Origin: Burkholderiales bacterium | Lineage (GTDB): Bacteria; Pseudomonadota; Gammaproteobacteria; Burkholderiales; JACMKV01 | Length of the DNA: 11,006 bases | Assembly: GCA_014379915.1 (NCBI GenBank) | Contig: JACMKV010000337.1 | Coordinates: 1-11,006, forward strand | Reading direction: 5' to 3' | In this document: one piece after another, positions 1 through 7,098 of the stretch | Position numbering within the stretch: position 1 is the stretch's first letter | How the letters are laid out: each line of letters starts with the position of its first letter | Translations under genes and position numbers: made by a program | Notes under the pieces: generated by a model | The model's input: the letters and a program-made list of their open reading frames with translations, nothing else | Database searches by the model: none | Told to the model about the DNA's origin: nothing

Positions 1-651
1 CAATGCCCCCAGTTCCGGCAAACGGGCAATGAGCAGGGTGCGGGTGACCTGACCGATGCCCGGAATGGCTTTCAGCAGGTCGTCCCGGGTGCGCCAGATC
101 GACGAGGCGCGCACGCTGGCGGTGATAGCGACATCGAGCTGGCCGATACGCTCGGTCAGCCACAGGATGTGCTCCTTGATACCCGCTCTCGGCGCGCCGC
201 TGGCATGGGTGAGCCGCAGCTTTTCCTGCATGCGCATCTGCACGAGCTCGGCTCTGCGCTTGACGAGTGCCGCGAGGCTTCTGGCTTCGTCATCCGGCAG
301 CGACCGCACTTGCGGACGAATGGCGGCGGCAAACTGGGCGATGAGAGCAGCATCGAGCTGGTCGGTCTTGGCGAGCTTGCCGGTGGCTTTGCCAAAGTCA
401 CGCACTTGCCGTGGATTGACCACGGCAACCGGCAATCCGGCCGCTGCCATGCGGCTGGCCAGCCGGGTTTCCAGGCCGCCGGTTGCTTCCATGACCACCA
501 GCGAGACAGGGCACCTCGTCAATTCGCCGATCAATTCCGTGATTGCCTCCTCGCTGTGCAGAAGCCGGCGTGACAGGCCGGCGGGACTGCTCGCGACATC
601 GAGTGTCTCTTTGGCGATATCGATTCCAATAAACAACGACGCTTCCTGCAT
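1..651 (-). CDS. IS110-family transposase, N-terminal part (cut by window edge)
   Basis: The start is ATG at 651 and 217 codons are open to the window edge. The protein would be a DEDD (RuvC-like) recombinase that moves the IS110 element, in characterised members guided by a bridge RNA. Seen: GIDIAKETLDVA near residue 9 with D11, MEATGG with E55, and KTDQLDAALI with D97 and D100, which together are the four acidic residues of the RuvC-like domain. Residues 195-215 contain AIPGIGQVTRTLL, the start of the C-terminal Transposase_20 domain. The catalytic serine of that domain would lie beyond the edge, so I cannot say whether the element is complete. GGGAG lies 9 bases before the ATG. There is no internal stop or frameshift in the visible part. 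The spacing of acidic residues resembles active members. IS110 versus IS1111 subgroup is undecided. Confidence 0.93.
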   Translation of the reverse strand, partial: MQEASLFIGIDIAKETLDVASSPAGLSRRLLHSEEAITELIGELTRCPVSLVVMEATGGLETRLASRMAAAGLPVAVVNPRQVRDFGKATGKLAKTDQLDAALIAQFAAAIRPQVRSLPDDEARSLAALVKRRAELVQMRMQEKLRLTHASGAPRAGIKEHILWLTERIGQLDVAITASVRASSIWRTRDDLLKAIPGIGQVTRTLLIARLPELGAL

Positions 652-679
652 GGCGCTCTCCCAACCTTGCAAAGGATGC

Positions 680-694
680 GGGCTTCAAAAGCCC
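680..694. repeat. Perfect 6-bp hairpin in the transposase leader
   Basis: GGGCTT-CAA-AAGCCC lies 29 bases before the transposase ATG. There is no T-tract on either side, so it is not a standard terminator. It could be a bridge-RNA stem-loop or a structure that limits transposase translation. Confidence 0.6.
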
Positions 695-814
695 AGGCAA
701 CCGTACGGGTTAAACGACCGATCGGCAACCGCGCTCCTTGCTCCTTTACGGGCTTGACAACCCAAGGGGAAATCGAGCTGCGGCGCCGGAAAACAACTGA
801 ATCGTGACATACAA

Positions 815-856
815 GGGGAGAAAGAGGGTTGTGGGCCGCCGACCCTCTCTTTCCCC
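815..856. repeat. 14-bp imperfect inverted repeat (terminator-like on the plus strand)
   Basis: The arm at 815-828 (GGGGAGAAAGAGGG) pairs with 843-856 (CCCTCTCTTTCCCC) across a 14-base loop, with one G.T pair and one mismatch. On the plus strand it is followed by TTTTCTT, as in an intrinsic terminator, but no plus-strand gene is visible upstream. On the minus strand there is no T-tract. It may mark the end of the insertion sequence or be part of the IS110 leader RNA. Confidence 0.5.
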
Positions 857-899
857 TTTTCTTCGCGGAGGGGCGACAAGCAGTGGCGGGGCGGTCATA

Positions 900-1276
900 A
901 TTTCCGGTAGGTGCGACGCTTGGGTTCAGTCAGGCCGGTGTTTCTGCGAAAGCACTGGCTGGTCGATCGTCGCCGATGCGAGACAGATTCGACGCCGCCG
1001 GACAGTTCATTCGCGTTGTAACTATTACCCGCTGCAACTCGTCCCGAGGAATCACGCTTGCGGCGCCAGCGCAATCGGATTTGGCATGTCTCGTGCTGTT
1101 TTGGAGAATTATGCGATCGCAAGCGCTTTATGCAGCTTTAAGGGAGCATGATGGGCCCGCGCGAACTGCGGTTCGTCACGGACATCCATTCAGGAATTTG
1201 TTTCAGGAGACGTCGTCTACACGCTTATGGTCGCAGCATGCAAAGTCCGTCATTCCTAACTAACAGGAGAGTACTG
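900..1276. other. Intergenic region upstream of the stress-protein gene
   Basis: No open frame here has a convincing ribosome site or protein-like sequence. It contains an isolated GCGATCGC palindrome (about 1113-1120). It must hold the promoter of the gene at 1277, but I see no -35/-10 pair good enough to call. Confidence 0.5.
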
Positions 1277-2263
1277 ATGGCAAAAACAGTAGCCGGTCTC
1301 ATGGAAAATGCGGCTGAAGCACAACAGGTCGTGCAAGAATTGATCGCAGATGGTATTGATCGAAGCAAGATCGGCGTGATGGCGAGCGGCGCCGAAAGCG
1401 GGTTGCCGGTCGAGGCTGCACCGGACGGTAGCGTCGTCGGCGCAAGAGGGTTGAAAGGTGCTGGGATCGGTGCGGTGTTCGGCGGCCTCACTGGGTTGCT
1501 GGCAGAACTTGCCGGGTTGGCGATTCCGGGCGTCGGACCTGTGATCGCCGCGGGCCCGATCGCGACAGCGCTGTCAGGCGGCAGTATCGGCGCGGTGGCC
1601 GGCGGCGCGATCAGCGCGCTGACCAGCATCGGTGTGCCCGAGGAAGAAACGCAGCATTACACCGACGGCTTGCGCCGCGGCGGTGTGCTGGTCACGGTTT
1701 ATGCGGAAGATGCCAACATGGCCGAGCGCTCCGTCGAGATCATGCGGCGCCATCATGTTGTCGACGTCAATGAACGGGCGATGCCGGTGGGTGATCGCGA
1801 AGAAACAGGCGCACCGGTCAGCGCATCGGTCGGCATTATGGCAGCCAATGAAATCAACTTTGACCCGACCGGAACGCCGGGCCTGGGCTATCTCGAAAAC
1901 GATGAGCGATTGACGGCGGCGCGATTGGCGGCGCTCGATGTGCAAGGCGGTAACCGCGGGGACGATGCAGCCGCGAACGCAAGCCTCGAACACGAGCGGG
2001 CCGGCAGAGCGCTGGCGGACGAACCCGAGACAACCAATGTGCAGCGGTCATCAAGCGGCTCGTCCGACAACCGGGTCGATGGCGAATCGGTACGCCAGCC
2101 GGCATCGGCAGACGCATCGGCAGACAATGCGGAATCGCTAAAGCCGCCCAAGGCGCACCACACGAAGGCGAACGCGGTGCTGGCCGCTGCTAGATTCGTC
2201 GGCTCGGAGCGGCGCAGAGCCGGCGCTTCTCCGTATACCGGCATCGAACGTCGCGCGAGCTGA
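1277..2263 (+). CDS. General stress protein 17M-like domain protein, glycine-zipper membrane type
   Basis: The product is 328 aa. I chose ATG 1277 because AGGAGA (1265-1270) sits 6 bases upstream; the frame is open further upstream, but that sequence is not protein-like. Residues 1-37 (MAKTVAGLMENAAEAQQVVQ...KIGVMAS) and 121-164 (PEEETQHYTDGLRRGGVLVTVYAED) form two alpha/beta halves of the type found in Bacillus stress protein 17M/YflT. Between them, residues 59-118 are a Gly/Ala-rich hydrophobic stretch with GxxxG repeats (GAGIGAVFGG, GGSIGAVAGG), able to insert in or associate with a membrane. Residues 165-328 are hydrophilic and low in complexity, ending in a Y-x-G-x-ERR motif. The biochemical role is unknown. 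Context with PPK2 and hemerythrin genes supports a stress role. The gene is convergent with the hemerythrin gene. Confidence 0.85.
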   Translation: MAKTVAGLMENAAEAQQVVQELIADGIDRSKIGVMASGAESGLPVEAAPDGSVVGARGLKGAGIGAVFGGLTGLLAELAGLAIPGVGPVIAAGPIATALSGGSIGAVAGGAISALTSIGVPEEETQHYTDGLRRGGVLVTVYAEDANMAERSVEIMRRHHVVDVNERAMPVGDREETGAPVSASVGIMAANEINFDPTGTPGLGYLENDERLTAARLAALDVQGGNRGDDAAANASLEHERAGRALADEPETTNVQRSSSGSSDNRVDGESVRQPASADASADNAESLKPPKAHHTKANAVLAAARFVGSERRRAGASPYTGIERRAS

Positions 2264-2488
2264 TCACGTATTCACGGAGCGGCGCACGGCGCTTTGCATC
2301 AGCATCTGGATCTGGTGTAGGCGGCAATTCGAGCAGCAAACAGGAGTGTAATGAAGCGGCAAGTCCGAAGCATGGCTTTCTGCAATCGGTGGTACGAGTG
2401 GGGTAAAGCTGGTGTGCGGCATGACGACGGGTAGACGACCAGCCAATCGTCGAACGCTTGCATTCAAGAACAGGTTCGGCGCTTGAAC
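2264..2488. other. Intergenic region with one weak small-ORF candidate
   Basis: This lies between two converging genes. The only notable content is a 27-codon frame at 2351-2434 with a good ribosome site, listed separately. No terminator directly follows the stress gene; the nearest is at 2489-2522. Confidence 0.5.
2351..2434 (+). CDS. Possible 27-aa small ORF
   Basis: ATG 2351 is preceded by AGGAG (2342-2346) at 4 bases. The frame reads MKRQVRSMAFCNRWYEW... to TAG at 2432. The peptide is basic and aromatic, with no recognised family or membrane segment. The ribosome site is the main evidence; chance is a real alternative. It sits 87 bases after the stress-protein stop and before the bidirectional terminator, so it could share that transcript. 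Confidence 0.22.
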   Translation: MKRQVRSMAFCNRWYEWGKAGVRHDDG

Positions 2489-2522
2489 AAAACGGGCGCC
2501 TGCATTCGCGGCGCCCGTTTTT
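2489..2522. terminator. Bidirectional rho-independent terminator
   Basis: An 8-bp perfect GC stem (CGGGCGCC 2493-2500 with GGCGCCCG 2510-2517) has a 9-base loop and is flanked by AAAA on the left and TTTTT on the right, so it works on either strand. It lies 22 bases after the hemerythrin stop on the minus strand and also faces the plus-strand stress gene. Confidence 0.9.
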
Positions 2523-2544
2523 CACATTCTACTGCTGCGGCTGC

Positions 2545-3111
2545 TTATTCTTTCGATTTCGCGTACGCGGCCGGTTGCGATTTGCTGCGCGATGCAGATT
2601 TGCGCCGCGCGGCTTCGTCGTCTCTATCCTCCTCGAGCACACCCATTTCTTCCTGCAGTTCGAGCTTGCGCTGCATCAGCTCTTGACCAAGCGCCGCAAG
2701 GTCGATCTTGGCTTTTTTGACCTTCGGGAACATCTCGTCCTGCTCTTCCTTGATGTGGTGATTCGTGAATTCGCCGATGACGGTAAATTTTGCGTCATAC
2801 AGATCGTCGCTGGGTTCCATCGCCTGGATCTGGTCGATCAGGTCCGCGACGCTCGCGTGCTCGACTTCCGCCTCGTCGAGTATATCGTCGGCGTTGATCG
2901 CCTCGCGCGCGGCCGGATAGAAGATTTCTTCCTCGATTTGTGAATGAATTTTCAGTTCCGTACAGCACTGGGTCACGAGCGCCAGCTTTTCTTCTTCATC
3001 GCCTTCGCCGAGCTTCTCGAAATCCTTGAACATTTTTTGCACTTTCTTGTGATCCTGAATCAGCAGTTCGATCGCGCCAAGACTTTTTTCACCTGCTTTC
3101 GTTGTTGCCAT
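2545..3111 (-). CDS. Hemerythrin HHE domain protein
   Basis: The product is 188 aa from ATG 3111, with GGAGAG 5 bases upstream. It is a cytoplasmic four-helix-bundle protein of the bacterial hemerythrin-like (HHE) family, which bind a di-iron centre and are linked to O2, NO or iron sensing and to oxidative stress. Candidate iron ligands are visible in the right order: H21 (QDHKK), H56 with E60 (IHSQIEEE), H85 (VEHAS) and H119 with E123 (NHHIKEE). The helices are rich in Lys/Glu. Residues 159-188 are a Lys/Arg/Ser-rich tail (RRKSASRSKSQ), probably disordered and possibly nucleic-acid binding, beyond the core domain of about 150 aa. There is no signal peptide. It is followed by a strong terminator. 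Ligand assignment is by motif only. Confidence 0.93.
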   Translation of the reverse strand: MATTKAGEKSLGAIELLIQDHKKVQKMFKDFEKLGEGDEEEKLALVTQCCTELKIHSQIEEEIFYPAAREAINADDILDEAEVEHASVADLIDQIQAMEPSDDLYDAKFTVIGEFTNHHIKEEQDEMFPKVKKAKIDLAALGQELMQRKLELQEEMGVLEEDRDDEAARRKSASRSKSQPAAYAKSKE

Positions 3112-3525
3112 GAGAACTCTCCTTTGAGTTTATGTTTGTGGCTTCTGTTTCGTATACACGATCTGTGCCGGGCAGGCGCTCTGCGTATTTGCACGCGCTG
3201 TTGCAAAACCTCGCGAAGGAACGTCTCAGCGGCTCTGAAAAATTTACAAACTGATGTAAGTCTTACGGGTCTTGGGCCAGGAAATGCAGGCTTGCGAAGT
3301 ACCGAGGAAGGAATGGGGTCGCGCAAAAAGCGCTGAGCAGAAAAACAGGGGTACAGGAGCAGGAACGCGAGCTGAAGAACAGCGTTTAGAGAAGGGGTAA
3401 ATCGATGTAGCAAGCCAGGCTTTCGCTGCGCTTCCCTGGAATCTGTGTTGACCAGGCTGAGGGGTTCGAAACGAACGGATACCGGCGTTTGAAGCGGCGT
3501 GATCGCGAGGCCGAAACAAAAATGT
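3112..3525. other. Intergenic region upstream of the hemerythrin gene
   Basis: These 414 bases lie between two minus-strand genes and should contain the hemerythrin promoter. There is a small perfect palindrome GTAAG-T-CTTAC at 3256-3266 that could be an operator. No open frame is protein-like and I see no convincing promoter pair. Confidence 0.45.
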
Positions 3526-3915
3526 TTACTGCCGTCCGTGCGTCTTGCGCTCCGCTTCATCCGCTTCAGCCTTGGTTTTGTGGACCGTGCCCGGCGGATG
3601 CTCAGCCGGGGAGTAGAGCGTGTAGAGCTTCAGCGCTTTATCCTGCGAGGTATTGATTACGTTATGGCGCGTGCCGGCCGGAATCACGACCGCGTAGTCG
3701 TCCTGTACCGGATGCCGCTTGCCATCGAGGACGACCTCGCCCTTGCCCTGTTCGAAGCGAATGAATTGATCCAGATGATGCGTCTCGGCGCCGATTTCCT
3801 CGCCCGGCCGCAAGCTCATTACGACCAGCTGGCTGTTCGGCGCGGTAAACAGCACCCTGCGGAAGTTTTCGTTTTCGAGCGTCTCCTGCTCTATGTTCGC
3901 TACGTAACCCGCCAT
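3526..3915 (-). CDS. Single-domain cupin protein
   Basis: The product is 129 aa from ATG 3915, with GGGAG 9 bases upstream. It is a small cytoplasmic cupin (Cupin_2 type) resembling the mannose-6-phosphate-isomerase-like cupins. The beta-barrel spans roughly residues 20-105. Motif 1 is ETHHLDQFIRFEQGKG, giving H46/H47 and Q50 where the classic HxHx3-4E has Glu. Motif 2 is PAGTRHNV with H84. The metal site is therefore probably present but not canonical. The C-terminus (about 106-129) is a charged tail with EADEAERK. It starts 15 bases after the stop of the small basic protein gene, so the two are probably co-transcribed. The substrate is unknown; catalytic and binding-only roles are both possible. 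Confidence 0.87.
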   Translation of the reverse strand: MAGYVANIEQETLENENFRRVLFTAPNSQLVVMSLRPGEEIGAETHHLDQFIRFEQGKGEVVLDGKRHPVQDDYAVVIPAGTRHNVINTSQDKALKLYTLYSPAEHPPGTVHKTKAEADEAERKTHGRQ

Positions 3916-3930
3916 ATTCAGTGCTCCCGT

Positions 3931-4143
3931 TTATCGTTCGATTTCGTGCAGGCTCGGCGCCCGGTGCGCCGCCTGCGCGCCGCTTTTGTCGCTTTCGGCC
4001 AGATACCGCGGATGTTTAGCCGACGCTGCGACGTGACGCCCTTTGCTGTCGGTCGGTTTGGTCAGCTTTTTCCTGATCTCGCCCGCGGGTCTTGCCTTGC
4101 AAGGTATTCCATTCGACGTGGCCGTCTCGTTTTTACTTGCCAC
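3931..4143 (-). CDS. Small basic hypothetical protein
   Basis: The product is 70 aa and starts at GTG 4143. It is hydrophilic and rich in Lys, Ala, Ser and His, with no membrane segment and a single Cys (NGIPCKARPAGEIRKK). I do not recognise the family. The start is uncertain: AAGGA sits 6 bases before an ATG at 4147, but that ATG is out of frame and gives only four codons (MSGK) before a stop. The GTG lies 11 bases from the same ribosome site. The 15-base gap to the cupin gene suggests an operon. It could be a small nucleic-acid-binding or intrinsically disordered stress protein; that is a guess from composition. Confidence 0.55.
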   Translation of the reverse strand: MASKNETATSNGIPCKARPAGEIRKKLTKPTDSKGRHVAASAKHPRYLAESDKSGAQAAHRAPSLHEIER

Positions 4144-4258
4144 TCATTGATTTTCCTTAGCTGCCTTATGCTCTCATGAGAAAGCAATAAATGCCCCTGT
4201 CGTAAGCGCCTCTTCGTAAGCGTGCAAGGTTGGATCTAAAATTACGACCGCTTAAACC

Positions 4259-4555
4259 TTAACCGCCGTGAAATCCGTGCAGCGGATCTTGCTCCTTGCT
4301 GATGAAATCCTGGGAAGAATTCGGTTGCGGCATCGGTTGCTGTGGCGGTTCATAGCGCCGGACCGGATAATTTTTGGCGAGGTAGTCGATGTTCTTCTGA
4401 CGATCATAGGCACGGTCCAGCGGAAGCGGCTCGATCTCCCGCGGGATATCGTATTGCTGATTACGGCGCCAGGCATGGTATAGGAAATAGCCGGCTGCGG
4501 CGCCTGCGGCGATCGTTACGGCGAAAAGCGTGCGGTTTCTCTGTTCTGATTTCAT
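4259..4555 (-). CDS. Small membrane-anchored hypothetical protein
   Basis: The product is 98 aa from ATG 4555, with AAAGGAAG about 5 bases upstream. Residues 1-8 are basic, residues 9-28 (LFAVTIAAGAAAGYFLYHAW) form a single transmembrane helix, and RR follows. The remaining 70 residues are soluble, rich in Pro, Gln and Tyr (PPQQPMPQ), with no recognised domain. The charge pattern allows either a cleaved signal or an N-terminal anchor; no lipobox Cys is present, and the Gly/Ala-rich helix followed by arginines favours an anchor. It lies 132 bases downstream of the polyphosphate kinase gene on the same strand and may belong to its transcript. Function unknown. Confidence 0.7.
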   Translation of the reverse strand: MKSEQRNRTLFAVTIAAGAAAGYFLYHAWRRNQQYDIPREIEPLPLDRAYDRQKNIDYLAKNYPVRRYEPPQQPMPQPNSSQDFISKEQDPLHGFHGG

Positions 4556-4687
4556 GGTCGCTTCCTTTCGTTACTGTGGGGCGCATTCCCTCAGGTCAGA
4601 GGCGCTATGCCGTTGCGAAGTTCCGCGCATAGTGGCTTTGCGAAATCGATCGAAATGCGATACGCACTCAACGAGAACTACGTCAGG

Positions 4688-5557
4688 CTACTCCGCTTCG
4701 AGCACCTTGCGTTGTTCGGCGAATTTAGCGCGATCCTCGGCGCTCGGCGTTGGGTAGGCAAGCGCCAGTCGCTTCAGGTTATCGACGATGATTTCGGCGA
4801 CGGTTTCGCGCATGTAATCCTTGTCGTCGGCCGGGATCGCGTACCACGGCGCCCACGGTTTCGAGGTCGCGTTCAGCGCCTCTTCATAGGCTTCCAGGTA
4901 CGCATTGCGGAACCGGCGTTCGTACACATCGCGCGGATTGAATTTCCAGCTCTTGTGCGGCTCGTCGAGGCGCGACAGGAAGCGGCGGCGCTGTTCGTCT
5001 TCGGATACGTTGAGCCAGAATTTTAATATGACGACGCCATTACGCACGAGATGCAGTTCGTATTCGCGAATCGACTCAAAGCGCTCCTGCCAGAGCTTTT
5101 CGGGATCGGTCTTGTGCGGCAGCTTTTGCGCTTTCAGATATTCCGGGTGCACGCGCACGACCAGCACTTCCTCGTAATGGCTGCGACTGAATACGCCGAT
5201 CCGCCCGCGCTCAGGCAGGCAGCGCGTGGTGCGCCACAAAAAATCGTGATCGAGTTCTTCGGCGTTCGGCGCCTTGAAGGAAAACACCTGGCAACCGAGC
5301 GGATTTATGCCGGTTAATACTTTGCCGATCGTGCTGTCCTTGCCGGCCGCATCGAGCGCCTGAAAAATCAACAACACGGCGTATTGGTCCGAAGCGTATA
5401 AAAGTTCCTGCATCTCGCCGAGCTCTTCGACGAGCTTTTTCAGCCGCTTTTTGCTCTCGTCCTTGTCGGTAGCCTTAACCGGTGCGGTGCGCGCAGCTTT
5501 TTCTCGAAACGATCCGTCAAAAGGGACGAGGTGCGGGCTGGCGATGGCTTTGAACAT
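4688..5557 (-). CDS. ppk2: PPK2-family polyphosphate kinase
   Basis: The product is 289 aa. ATG 5557 is chosen because AAGGAG lies 5 bases upstream; the frame is open to 5614, but those 19 residues lack a ribosome site and family resemblance. PPK2 enzymes move phosphate between polyphosphate and nucleotides in the cytoplasm. Seen: Walker A QALDAAGKDST (66-76), the conserved block FKAPNAEELDHDFLWR (94-109), the second phosphate-binding block IGVFSRSHYEEVL (120-132), and the lid module with EDEQRRRFLSRLD (186-198) and KSWKFNPRDVYER (202-214), followed by KPWAPWYAIPADDK. The wording of these blocks is closest to the class III type, which can phosphorylate AMP and ADP, but class is an inference. 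Length is normal for a single-domain PPK2. Note Ser75 where many relatives have Gly after GKD. Confidence 0.93.
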   Translation of the reverse strand: MFKAIASPHLVPFDGSFREKAARTAPVKATDKDESKKRLKKLVEELGEMQELLYASDQYAVLLIFQALDAAGKDSTIGKVLTGINPLGCQVFSFKAPNAEELDHDFLWRTTRCLPERGRIGVFSRSHYEEVLVVRVHPEYLKAQKLPHKTDPEKLWQERFESIREYELHLVRNGVVILKFWLNVSEDEQRRRFLSRLDEPHKSWKFNPRDVYERRFRNAYLEAYEEALNATSKPWAPWYAIPADDKDYMRETVAEIIVDNLKRLALAYPTPSAEDRAKFAEQRKVLEAE

Positions 5558-5968
5558 GAAGTCTCCTTGGCGTTGGCAAGTGGGTGCGTTAGCAGACTCA
5601 CTCCTCGCGTTCACCAGGCAACGCTCTTTTGCCGGTCGGATAGATGCGGGGTTGCAGCTCGCGTGCGATGTCGAGAAACGCTGCGCTCAATCACGGCTGC
5701 TCGCGTAATCTTGCGCAAGACACAATCGGCGCGCAACCAATAGTTTTGCGAACACGACATCCGGAAACGGCGCGACACTGCTTCCGCACCGCGGCCAACG
5801 GTTTACCGCGAGCGACGAATTGCGGGCCATTTTTTTGGCTAGTCGAGCGATTCATTCCGCGAGTAGTACTTGTCGTTGCTTGACAACCGCGTTTGCATGG
5901 AACGACACTGCCTCGACCTTTGTATCATCTGCTTTTAGTGAGGCATTCGCCGGAAAACGGAGGCGCAT
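5558..5968. other. Intergenic region upstream of PPK2
   Basis: About 410 bases separate the PPK2 start (minus) from the broken small membrane gene (plus). It should hold both promoters. There is a TTGCGCAA palindrome (about 5713-5720) and a TTGACA at 5880-5885 without a matching -10 at normal spacing. No open frame is protein-like. Confidence 0.45.
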
Positions 5969-6198
5969 TTGAAAATCTCAGTACAAGCGACCATGGTTCT
6001 TGCCGCCATTTTCGTAATCATATGCCTTAGTGTTGCGATTACAGGATTCACCTCGCTTGGCGACATTACGGATCCGACACAGCTGCCGATGCGAAAGGAT
6101 TCGCGTGGTTCTGGGCATTTCTCGCGAGCGTGGCAGTAGCGTTCGGGTTGCTGGCGTGGTGGACAGTGCGTACTCAACTGGACCACGAAGATGTCTAA
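5969..6198 (+). pseudogene. Frameshifted small two-helix inner-membrane protein
   Basis: A TTG start at 5969 has ACGGAGG (5957-5963) 5 bases upstream. The frame reads LKISVQATMVLAAIF... with a hydrophobic helix, then SLGDITDPTQL, and then goes off into hydrophilic sequence with a stop at about 6138. Resuming near 6085 in the other frame gives ADAKGFAWFWAFLASVAVAF..., a second hydrophobic helix, then WWTVRTQLDHEDV and TAA at 6196-6198. One missing G around 6083-6086 (CAGCTGCC for CAGCTGGCC) explains it; restored, the product is 76 aa with two membrane helices joined by a short polar loop. This is either a recent natural frameshift or a base error in the sequence. Family not identified. Confidence 0.75.
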
Positions 6199-6298
6199 CA
6201 ACGCGTTCACGGATCGTAATCCACTTGGCTGCGATTGCGGGCGCGCCCCGGCCGCCCGAATCGTTCGTTGAGCCCATGAAGAAGGGCTGTGATTTCGG

Positions 6299-7039
6299 AT
6301 GGCATTAACGCAGATGCAGCTGATTCAATCGCTCGGGGAGGCGATGGCCTGGTTCGAGCGAGAGATCAACTGGGGTGTTCCGGCCACAGAGCTGCGGCAC
6401 CTCTGCGGACGCATCGGAGAGCTTTACGTGGCAATGATCACCAACGGCCGGATGGCCACGGAGGTCAATCAGAGAGGCTACGACGTCGTGAGCGGTGCAG
6501 GGGAAAGGATTTCGGTCAAGACCACGGCCATGGCGGGCGGCGGTGGTCGCATAACTTTTAACCCAAACTCTCTCGAGCACGTGGATCGCGTCATCGTGCT
6601 TCGGATAAACACGGAAGAGATGCAAGTCGAGACGCTTCTGAACGTGCCAGTTGCGGAGGCAATCACTCTGATGCTGCCGGATGAAGGTGGCCGCAGGTCC
6701 ATACCACTCGGGCGCCTCATTAGAAAACCGCCTGTCAGGCGCGATATAAAAGCCGTAACCGAGGTGTCCTTTCAAGGATACGTCATCAAGGAATTGGAAA
6801 CGGGAACCATCGAGGTGCTGCGGGACGGCGTTCCTCTCACACCGGTGAGGCCAGTGCTGAGGGAGTTGGCTGTCAGCCTCAACGTCGGGTTGCTAAACAG
6901 CAACGGTAACGCCTTCAACACGCGGCAACTCGGCAGCCAAGTCATCAAGAGCATTCAAGAGCTGAGCGGGACTGAAGTCCAACAGGGCTCTGCCCCCGAC
7001 CCTCACGCCTTCGATGCGCCACGGCAAGAGGACGGGTGA
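6299..7039 (+). CDS. Nuclease-like protein (PD-(D/E)XK-like N-terminal domain, DUF6998-like)
   Basis: The product is 246 aa from ATG 6299; AAGGG lies 12 bases upstream, a long spacing, and M6 at 6314 is an alternative start. Residues 10-105 look like a restriction-endonuclease-type fold: helix LGEAMAWFEREI, then GRIGELYVAM with E41, then NQRGYDVV with D62, then ERISVKTTA with S72 and K74 in the position of the (D/E)xK pair. The Ser in place of Asp/Glu is unusual, but substitutions there are known in this superfamily. A second domain (about 155-230) contains VLRDGVPLTPVRPVLRELA and NTRQLGSQVIKSIQEL, with no function I can name. The C-terminal 15 residues are disordered. It lacks a signal peptide. 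Activity may be nuclease, or DNA/RNA binding only. Its neighbours (DNA methyltransferase, HEPN protein) fit a defence context, but it is not tightly linked to them. Confidence 0.6.
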   Translation: MALTQMQLIQSLGEAMAWFEREINWGVPATELRHLCGRIGELYVAMITNGRMATEVNQRGYDVVSGAGERISVKTTAMAGGGGRITFNPNSLEHVDRVIVLRINTEEMQVETLLNVPVAEAITLMLPDEGGRRSIPLGRLIRKPPVRRDIKAVTEVSFQGYVIKELETGTIEVLRDGVPLTPVRPVLRELAVSLNVGLLNSNGNAFNTRQLGSQVIKSIQELSGTEVQQGSAPDPHAFDAPRQEDG

Positions 7040-7084
7040 GCTTGGTCGTTCATTGCCGCGCCCGTTTATCCTACATCTAGATGA

Positions 7085-7091
7085 AAAGGAG
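7085..7091 (+). promoter_or_regulatory. Ribosome binding site that fixes the tautomerase GTG start
   Basis: AAGGAGA lies 7 bases before GTG 7099. An in-frame ATG at 7081 precedes this site and so cannot use it. Confidence 0.85.
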
Positions 7092-7098
7092 ACCCATA

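Larger units (their letters stand above)
652..900 (-). ncRNA. IS110 leader; candidate bridge-RNA region
   Basis: This is noncoding sequence directly upstream of the transposase. In IS110-group elements the noncoding end 5' of the recombinase encodes the structured bridge RNA; in the IS1111 group it is on the other side. Here the leader holds a perfect 6-bp hairpin (680-694, GGGCTT/AAGCCC, 3-base loop) and a long imperfect inverted repeat (815-828 with 843-856). I cannot place the element's outer end, and the RNA itself is inferred. The far part (about 815-900) may already be host DNA. Confidence 0.35.

Noticed and set aside
56..757. Plus-strand 233-codon frame over the transposase
   Set aside because: It is the antisense shadow of the IS110 transposase, whose minus frame has all family motifs.
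804..1263. Overlapping plus-strand frames of about 100 codons before the stress gene
   Set aside because: There is no ribosome site, the sequence is not protein-like, and they overlap a palindrome and each other.
3455..3480. GGGGTTCGAAAC resembling a tRNA T-arm
   Set aside because: There is no acceptor stem, anticodon arm or D-arm around it.
5880..5908. TTGACA as a -35 element for the small membrane gene
   Set aside because: No acceptable -10 occurs at 16-18 bases; the nearest TATCAT is too far away.
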